Source of the DNA: Pohlia nutans
Lineage: Eukaryota > Streptophyta > Bryopsida > Bryales > Mniaceae
Assembly: GCA_022496805.1 (NCBI GenBank)
Contig: CM040100.1
Span: forward strand, 19,931,009 to 19,995,008
Length of the DNA stretch: 64,000 nt
Reading direction: 5' to 3'
A program made the position numbers and the translations under genes. The notes below the pieces were generated by a model, which worked only from the letters and a program-made list of their open reading frames with translations, had not been told where the DNA came from and made no database searches. Each line of letters starts with the position of its first letter. The stretch's first letter is position 1. Below, piece after piece: positions 56,701 through 64,000 of this stretch.

Positions 56701-59700
56701 ATTCAACATTTAGCTTTAGCATTCAAAATTTTAGAAGATTTTCAACATCTCATTTTAAAATGGAATTTACGTCGAATTTGACGATAGCGTAGGGTATTTA
56801 GTGCTTTGATAAGGGAGGAGAGAGAGCCTGGTGAAGTCTTACCTCTGTATTGGCTACCATTGCAGAGGAAATGGAGGAGATGTTAGAGCGCACTTGTTCA
56901 ATGGACTGGCCCAGTCTAAGCAAGGGAATCACAAAGTCGTTGGTACCAAATGTTGTGAAGTAGAGACCACTCTGGAAGTACTTTGGCTTCGTTGATAGCT
57001 TCAAGCTGCTCCTTACAACCCCACCTGCAGGCGTTACAAAAAAAGTTTATTAAAGCTTTGCTTAATTAAACCGCTCTTTTGACAACCTCTACCTAAGCTA
57101 GAAACACCCAATTCTGTCCCTGCACTCATTCATGCTCTCCATAAAAGCGTTTTAAAACCGTTCCCAAATTTCATTAATTGATTGAGTTTGGATTTTATTT
57201 CGACTCCCACCTTGAAAATTCCCACTTTCAAGGTGGTTTAGGAAACTCCCACCTTGAAATTTCATAGCAATTACATGATTTATACACTATTTTTTATTTT
57301 ATTTTGTTGTGAAATCATCAATTTCAATTGCTAATATTACAAAGATATTATACTTTGTAAAAGTACCCCCAACTGTGTTGAATTGCTCATTTTGAGATGG
57401 TTTTTACCTTAACGTTCTTTAGCAATCCTGAGAACTCTCTCTTCTCCATTCTAGATGGCAATTAACCCTCTAACGCGCCAGCGTCCACAATGTGAACAAC
57501 GCACAAATTGAAATAGTTAGATTCTCATCTAAATTGGACATTTTTTCATCCACCAAAATTTCTCTTAGTTCTTGAGCAAGTTGACTATCTTTTGTACAGT
57601 TTGGATCTTCAAATAGGTTATTATGATTTTTAGAAAACAACAGAATTGGTTTATGTCAAGTTTCATTCTTAGTTCAAAAAGTGGGACCTTAAATATGATT
57701 TTTCAAAATAAGTAGAATCAAATAATGGAAACCATACCATCTCGTAGTGCATGTTATTCCAATTTCATTACCATATTTTTAAATTTTTTGTGCTAATTTG
57801 GGATTTTAAATTGAATTTCAAGAGAAAACCTTGGAAAACTAATCTAAAAATATTAAATAAAATAGAATAAATCCAATTGTACAAATGTGATCTTCACATT
57901 GACATTTACAACTTTGCTGTGACCATCAACCCCATTTTTGGTTTTCATCAAACATTTTATAACGCTTATTTGATAACAGTGTTGAATTGGGACGTTAAAG
58001 GGTCAAAAGTTTTTAAAAGCTCAAAGTTTGACATTCATTAACCCTTAAACGTCAAGAGAGTCTGGGTAGGACAGCTCGGAAGGGATCTAAATTTTTGAAA
58101 GAAAAAAAAAAAAAAAAAACGGCTCTGTTGGCTAGCCACTGCTGCGGCACTGTTGCACTGCAGCACTTTTTGAAAATTGACCTCAGTTGCCCAACCTCAA
58201 TTCCTATTCAAATCGATATCTTTGATTGCTTGTGGTTGATTCCACAATCTTCCAAATGAGGCACAAGTTGAGAATCTAACTCGCTTTTTTAGTAGCTTTC
58301 CAACGCACCAATCCTCGCTTGTTTTAGTTGAGGAACACTACGTTTTTTTCTAGATTATTCTTTCATAAAAAGCCCATGGTACTTGCTTTGACATTTAAGG
58401 GCTAAATACTAAGCAGCTAATGCCTATCTTCTTCCTGTAACCTTAAAAAATATCTGGATTCCTTTTCCAAGAGTATTGAGGGAGCTCCTCAAGAATTGAA
58501 TTCCTCTTGAACTCATATTGAAATATAAATAGACCAAAAACTAGTCTATGATGAGTTGGGAGACAATCTAAAGCCAGCCACTGTCATTATTCTCCACACC
58601 TCTCAATGACTCTCACACCTTCCACCAAAGCTCCAAGCCCATGGCCCACAAGGGGACAATCTATGACACAACACTATACAACTCAAGTATAGTTCAAAAA
58701 AGAGGTTAGAAGTAGGGCAAAAAGGGAGGTTAGATGGGCTTCTTTTCGGTTAACCCAAATGTGTAGTTGTGGAAAACAGCGATTTCGGGGTGAGAATTCT
58801 TACTAGCACCTTGCCGAGCCTCCTTCCATAGTGCCAGTGTGCGCTCTTTGAAGTATTGGAACTGGTTGGTCTGGACCCAGAAGTAGAACGGGGGAGTGAC
58901 GGAGGCAGGGAAGGAGTTGTTCTGCGTCGTCACTCCAGCAAATGCAAAGTTGGCGCCATGGCTGAAATCGTACCCAACCGCTTGCAGATGCGGGCTCAAT
59001 AGTGGGATCTTCAGAGCCTGCGCTGCACTCACACAAATCCATGCATGCATACTCAGTCTGCCGGAATTCCAAATAATGTGCACTACAAGCAAACCCGTCG
59101 CTTTTCACTGACTAAAATCGAGGAAACTCTTGTCCTATGTGACAAAAAAGCACTCACTAACTTTGTTGTATGCACTGCCCAACTCTGGAATGGCTCAAAA
59201 TAGCAGTGAGAAACGACCAGTTTCCTTGTAGTGAGGGGTGTCTCATCTCTTTCTTCCCATTCTCAATCTTCAGAGAATGAGTACGTTATAAGCTATAACC
59301 AACTCTGAAATGGCTTAAAATAGCAAGTGAGAATGACCAATTTGCTTTATAGTGCCAAGGCTCATTTTCAAGAAACATGTCTGCAAGACACTCCCAAACA
59401 ACGATGATGCATCGTTATTGGGGTTTCAATTACATTGCATTGTTGCAATGAAATGTGTATCCTAAAAAATGTTAGATAGGATCCGTGCTTGCAACTTTAT
59501 GAGATCAATACAAGCAGTGTACTCACTTCACCGAATCAATCCAACTGCAACAAACCCCCAGAAAGTGCGATTACAGGCCATGGATGGTGGAGCAATAAAA
59601 ATGTACTTACCGAAGAAATCCACGACGACTCGGCCGTCAGACCAACGACTGGCAGGTTTGTGGAAGAAGCTCTGGCCGTAAGGAAGCGCAGGGGATTGGT

Positions 59701-59887
59701 ATGGAAACGCAGCCTCCGAGTTGCCAGTGTCGGACATGGATGCTCCAAATGCGAACACGGCTTGTGGACATGATGCAGATGATTCCGCTTGTTGCGCGGC
59801 CAAAATTCTTACGAGCTGCACCGTGAGAATGATCGGTAACAGTCTCCGGCGATCCATGGCCCTCACCACCATCTGAATGAGCGCCAC
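53773..59887 (-). CDS. Secreted GDSL-type esterase/lipase, 5 exons
   Basis: SGNH-hydrolase of the plant GDSL family; substrates cannot be told from sequence. Exons: 59887-59611, 59022-58810, 57024-56843, 55701-55428, 54047-53773 (1,221 nt, 406 aa, stop TGA), all in phase with GT/AG. Three in-frame ATGs start the frame; M11 (59,857) gives the cleanest signal peptide (MDRRRLLPIILTV). Block I is FGASMSDTGN at 47-56, with Ala in place of the usual Asp before Ser50. The GANFAFAG block II is present. Block III is FGTNDF (G190, N192) and block V is HWDGLHITEA with D366 and H369. The VPPLGCYP and KVCCGAGG motifs are typical. All catalytic residues remain. The gene is long (6.1 kb) because introns hold MITEs. 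A CACTA-type MITE sits 72 bp upstream of the first ATG. Confidence 0.9.
54673..54992. mobile_element. CATAAC-family MITE with 28-bp perfect internal hairpin (GDSL intron 4)
   Basis: The ends CATAACATTCAGTAGCCT and AGGCTACTGAATGTTATG are perfect 18-bp inverted repeats. Arms 54,884-54,911 and 54,919-54,946 are complementary around a 7-nt loop. It lies between GDSL exons 4 and 5. Confidence 0.8.
55028..55135. mobile_element. CACTA-type MITE in GDSL intron 4, TSD AAA
   Basis: CACTAGTAGAAAAGATGGC and GCGCCACCTTTTCTACTATTG (21 nt as written here in two parts, GCGCCACC + TTTTCTACTATTG) are inverted repeats with AAA on both sides (55,025-55,027 and 55,136-55,138). 108 bp. Confidence 0.7.
55904..56014. 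mobile_element. CACTA-type MITE in GDSL intron 3, TSD AAA
   Basis: CACTAGAAGAAAAGAGGGAC and GTCCCTCTTTTCTTCTAGTG are perfect inverted repeats, extended by about 8 bp with one mismatch. AAA flanks both ends. 111 bp. Confidence 0.85.
57466..58002. mobile_element. TTAA-type MITE in GDSL intron 2
   Basis: TTAA then CCCTCTAACGCGCCAG on the left; GGGACGTTAAAGGG then TCAA on the right. The inverted match is imperfect. Confidence 0.4.
58042..58401. mobile_element. TTAA-type MITE with A-run and GC hairpins, GDSL intron 2
   Basis: TTAA then CCCTTAAACGTCAAG; CTTTGACATTTAAGGG then CTAA. Inside, an A-run (about 58,102-58,120) is followed by GC-rich palindromic sequence (GGCTCTGTTGGCTAGCCAC, GTTGCACTGCAGCAC), echoing the tract-plus-hairpin arrangement of elements A and B. 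Confidence 0.5.
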
Positions 59888-59958
59888 GAAGAACTGATAC
59901 TCTTAAAACTCACCTGCAGGCTAGCAATCCATGGATGCAGTTCTTAGAGCTCACCCTT

Positions 59959-60137
59959 CAGTACTTGCAAAGGCGTCGCTTCCCACTCAGAAAACTCTCA
60001 GAGTTCATTGTACACATTTGTCCTAGTTGACAAATCGCACTCACCAAATCTTTTGAGCGTCTGGGTGGGCAGTGAGTGCGAAGTGGCACCGTTTGACTCA
60101 ACTACTGAGTGAAAAGCGACGCCTTCTCCTTGTAGTG
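59959..60137. mobile_element. CACTA-type MITE in the GDSL promoter, TSD CTT
   Basis: The left end CAGTACTTGCAAAGGCGTCG and the right end CGACGCCTTCTCCTTGTAGTG (given as CGACGCCTTC + TCCTTGTAGTG) are inverted, with an inner CTTCCCACTCAG / CTGAGTGAAAAG match. CTT flanks both ends (59,956-59,958 and 60,138-60,140). A diverged partial copy lies at about 59,095-59,230 in GDSL intron 1. Confidence 0.7.
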
Positions 60138-60204
60138 CTTCTCTACTACTGTAGGATACGGTACATCTATAATTTTGGGGTCCTATGTCCAACTCTCTCT
60201 TTAA

Positions 60205-60429
60205 CCCCTAAACGTCCCATGGGGATAGTATATACGCTGTCGTATAATTGGGATTTTCTACCTACAAGAAACTCTAAATTGGGATCTCAGTAGCTCACTA
60301 AAACCGCATTGATCTAAATTTCAACTTCTCTTTTGACCTCAAACCCATTAAAGGTGTGGATTCATTCCAAATACAATCAAAATACAACGTATTCTATTGG
60401 CCGCAAAGGCACGTTCAGACATTTAGAGA
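60205..60429. mobile_element. TTAA-type MITE upstream of the GDSL gene
   Basis: TTAA (60,201-60,204) then CCCCTAAACGTCCC; right end CAGACATTTAGAGA then TTAA. Confidence 0.5.
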
Positions 60430-60433
60430 TTAA

Positions 60434-61392
60434 GGTTGAGTGTTGTAACTTTGTGATTCTTTGCAATGGATTATTCTTTCATTTGCTGAAGAAAATTGGT
60501 TTTGACATTGAAGGTACTACTGTATTGTACAATAGGGTCCAAAAATAATTTGAATTTCTCTATTTTATATGTATTACCATTACAATGAGAAATGTAGGTT
60601 TCTAGAAACCAAATTTAGACATGTTTTAGTATACAAGATGCACTACACACATACATATGAGTTTCAATCCAAAAAAGAATACATTCATCTATCTTTAATT
60701 AATTGAAAGAACCCCATTTTTAACCCATTTTTAACCTTTACTTTAGGCAAAAATGGATACAACTTTAGTTACTTATAATGTATCAAGAAAATATACAAAT
60801 TGTCTAAAGAATCAAATACAAAAAAGAATCACGACTTCTGGAATTTTTTTGACTAAAATATAACTGATTAAAGTTTCAAATCATTTCGCAAACAAAATTT
60901 TCCTATTGAAAAAATTTATCCAAAAAGATTAAATACTAAAACAAAATTGTTAAAGCTTAAAATTAGACTCTATTACTTTTCCAATGCACTTTACGGTTTG
61001 TGATTTGATGCATTTTTGAGCCCAAAGGAGCTTCTCGAAGATCATGGTTTCTAGCTTGAAGAGAAAATTCGAATTATTTTTGGACCCTACTGTACAGTAG
61101 GGTCCAAAAATATTTCGAATTTTAAACGTGCTCCTAATTCTATGCTTATGATTATTTTTATAAATGTATGATTTTCTACTTTTGTAATGAAAATTTTTCA
61201 TATTGTCAAAGTAGACTCTATTATCTTTCCAACACAATTTACGGTTTGTGAATTGATGAATTTTTGAGCCTACAAGAGGTTTTCAAAGTTTGTTGTTTTC
61301 ATTCTCATTCAACTCCAGGCTAAAAATTTGAAATATTTTTGGACCCTACTGTAGAGCTTTCCAAGGGTGTATGAGAAGTCCTTTGATTTCTA
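60434..61392. other. Spacer with repeated GGACCCTACTGTA motif, no gene seen
   Basis: ATTTTTGGACCCTACTGTA occurs at about 61,077 and 61,336, and the inverse TACTGTA-TGTACAATAGGGTCC at about 60,520-60,540 and 61,090. An ACTCTATTA-CTTTTCCAA-GCA block is duplicated (60,965 and 61,212). These look like old inverted and direct duplications. Confidence 0.45.
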
Positions 61393-61889
61393 CATAACAT
61401 TCAGTAGCCTTCACTGGCTCTGCCTTGCTCTTGAAGAGAATGTGCTGCATATTCTTCATTATCATCCAAGAGCAATCAATAGCTACCCATGTTTTCTTAC
61501 AGATGGAGGTTTTGGAAAACTAAAAGGGAAGGTAACCATGCATGATCTTTGCCAACACATCCCCGTATGTCCCTCACTTTTAAAGAGAGCAATATTATAA
61601 GTAATAATACTTTAACCCAAGAATATTATGGTACATGGCTAACCAATAGAAAATGTGCAACCAAAATTAAAAAATTCCTTGAAACAGTGCGCCACTTCTT
61701 TTGTCTCTCCAAATGTTGACAATGGTTTATAACCTTCCTGTTTCCTTCTCTACCTTCTCCACTCTCTAAAAAATGAAAAATAAAGGTCTACACTAACTTA
61801 ATGCACTACATAGATGGAAACCATATGATGCATTACAAATCACTAGATGAATGAAAAGGTAGAGTGGTTGAATGCTATTGAATGTTATG
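61393..61889. mobile_element. CATAAC-family MITE, 497 bp
   Basis: CATAACATTCAGTAGCCTTC on the left; GAATGCTATTGAATGTTATG on the right, imperfect inverted repeats. Confidence 0.55.
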
Positions 61890-62068
61890 TACGCCTTTCG
61901 TTTATATTGGAACATGAGCAGGTCAATGTAGGCAATAAAGATGAATGATAGACAAATGACGCCAAAAATGACGCTATTATAGTGTACTTCTTGAGGATAG
62001 GGGTACTGACAAATTAATTGTATAATGTACTACAATTGAAGGTTGTACAAATCATCTCCACTGCGTAA

Positions 62069-62360
62069 GAGCATCTCCAATCATGGCTTTTCTAAAGGCA
62101 GCGTCATTTGTCTTTCTATGTGCCCTTTTGACATAGCAACCAATTGGCATGGCTTTTGCCCTATCCACTACACGTCAAGAGCCAAGGTCATCGTGAAGAG
62201 CTAAGGTCATGATGATGTGCCATGTCATATCAAGGCCACGTCATCAAATTTGAGCAGAAGACCAGTCAAAAAATCTGAAAAGACCGTTGGGACACCCAAA
62301 ATAGCGAGAGCTACGCCACACCGTTGAGGGCTCATTTAACAAGCCCTGTTGGAGATGCTC
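62069..62360. mobile_element. PIF/Harbinger (Tourist-like) MITE, TSD TAA
   Basis: GAGCATCTCCAATCA and TGTTGGAGATGCTC are terminal inverted repeats with TAA on both sides (62,066-62,068 and 62,361-62,363). GAGCATCTCCAA ends with a 3-bp TWA duplication are a widespread plant MITE type. Confidence 0.8.
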
Positions 62361-64000
62361 TAATACTTAAACCATATAATTGAGTGGAAGTAGTCATGTG
62401 TGGCAAGAAAAGCATGAGCACTCGTTGGTACGATAGTGTAGTGACCAACCTTTTTTTTGGCTAGCGAAATATAGCTAAAAAAGCAAAAACATTTTTAGAA
62501 AAATCTAAATTTGTACCATTCCATTGACATATTTTCATCCATTTGAGCAAATTCTCATTCAATTATGATGACTGCATGATCTAAAATCTAGATGAAAGTG
62601 CTACAATGTTTGTTTCACTAGTGCCACGTGTTCAAAAAAGGAAAAATTGCAAAAAAATCCATGGTACCCTAAACCCCTTTTCAACAAATGTCAAATAGTG
62701 TGGATATTCTCTTTTTCATCTCACAAAGTAGAATTTTAAAAAAATAAATAATTTCCCAGAGATTTGGGCTTCTCTTTTTAGAATTGCCGATCCTCACGAC
62801 CGACTACGGTATCACACAAGTGGAGGTGGAAAGAGAAGACGATCAAAGTAAGTTGTTCAAACACATAAACTTGACATTGAAGATAATAGAAGTCTTGTTG
62901 CTTTGACACTTGGCTTCTCGGTTCACTGAAACCCCAAACATCAGTTGCTTGTGTTGAATCCAAAGGAAAAACTTTTTGTTGATCTCTAAACGTCCCAGTG
63001 TCCATAAAACTCGATCACGAACAGATTCCAACTTTCTTATACAACTTTGGATGACTTTTATCCAAATCATCTTTGTAAGTCTATTAAATTTCCTACCAAT
63101 TACGATAAATCTCTTGTGATGGGAAGTTGTTGATAATATTGAACAAGCCTCCCAATGCAAGTATGTCAAATTTGTTGAGTAGATTTTATGCTTGCAATGG
63201 TCCTCTCAGGTACACCTCATGTACATTTGAGCCATGCTAATATCCTTTTTTGAGGCTAGCATTTATTTGTGTTCAAAAGGTCGATACTTGGGGGTGCACT
63301 ACAATATCCCGTATGGAAACACGTGAGTGAAAAAAAGGGGTATTAATTGTAGGGTGGGCTTACAAAATATACATAAGCTTAGGGTATTACTTTGTTCAAT
63401 TTTGTAAATATACATAGTTCATTTTCAATGTGATAAAAATTGTAAATTTACATATAAGGTCATCCATTCACACTTGGTATTTAGGAAGGGTTTATAGAAT
63501 GCGTAGAAAAATCATTATTAGGTGGGTTGAATATAGAGAACCAATTGATTTGTTGGATCGACCATCTCATATGGAGATTGGATTGTATTAGTACAAAAAA
63601 GATCATGGATCACTATAGACTTATGACCTGACAGATCATATCATGGTAGACTTAGAAACTATTATTGCACTAGCTTCAATAACTTTTGTAGTAAGAAAAA
63701 ACTTGTATGATTTACATTCTATAGATAAAAGAGTGTTTAATGATTTTATCAATGATAAATAAATACCTTTGTAGTGAAATGAATTTAAGATTATTTTTAG
63801 GCCATGCTTTTCATTGTATACATATGTTACTTTGAACATGCATACATATATTAGGCTTCTATTTTGTTATATGTATGTATGTATATCATTTTTTTAATGA
63901 AAGAAAAACCGTATATAGGGGTTCATGTTCAAAGTAAATTAAAAATCGTATATAGCTCATAATTCACCTTATACTAAGATTTTCTAATTTTAATTTTTTT
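62361..64000. other. AT-rich intergenic to window end, no gene seen
   Basis: No family-like ORF, array or paired terminal repeat was recognised. Confidence 0.45.

Overview
This is a nuclear window from a land plant. Four conserved, intron-containing plant genes can be assembled exon by exon with GT/AG junctions: a 16-exon DGAT1, a 5-exon caleosin/peroxygenase, cytosolic ribosomal protein uS10 (RPS20) and a 5-exon GDSL esterase/lipase. The background is AT-rich, gene-poor and full of transposons. The mobile elements (TTAA-flanked piggyBac-like MITEs, a DUF7869/ParB-like element) look more like a non-flowering plant than a crop angiosperm, but the sequence does not fix the species.

Layout. 1-24.3 kb holds only repeats: piggyBac-like MITEs (431-2192), a 4.4-kb long-TIR element (2761-7202) carrying a broken rhodanese gene fragment and a large foldback, Helitron-like mini-elements with a constant loop and variable stems (8.0, 10.4 and 17.9 kb), and a decayed relative (element B, about 11.7-14.6 kb) of the large element that follows. 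24,342-36,079 is an 11.7-kb element (element A). It has about 34-bp terminal inverted repeats and two outward-facing, GC-rich, decayed genes: a DUF7869/transposase-like gene on the left (minus) and a ParB-like plus putative methyltransferase-like gene on the right (plus). Between them lie two inverted arrays of about 121-bp GC-rich repeats, a roughly 680-bp A-rich tract and a block of consecutive GC hairpins. I consider this the most likely undescribed system here.

37.6-47.9 kb holds DGAT1 (plus) and caleosin (minus), convergent with 1.4 kb between stop codons. DGAT1 makes triacylglycerol and caleosin sits on lipid droplets as a haem peroxygenase, so the pair belongs to one pathway. An inverted repeat carrying the same 10-bp ABRE/G-box lies in an intron of each gene. 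49.4-51.0 kb holds RPS20 (minus). 53.8-59.9 kb holds the GDSL enzyme (minus), whose introns and promoter contain CACTA-type MITEs with perfect 3-bp target duplications. 60-64 kb holds only repeats and unassigned AT-rich DNA.

No tRNA, rRNA, CRISPR or organellar sequence was recognised. Exon junctions were placed by eye from protein-family similarity recalled from memory and from splice consensus. Transposon boundaries come from visible inverted repeats and target duplications. Family names for the element A proteins are recollection plus motif reading and have not been checked by a search.
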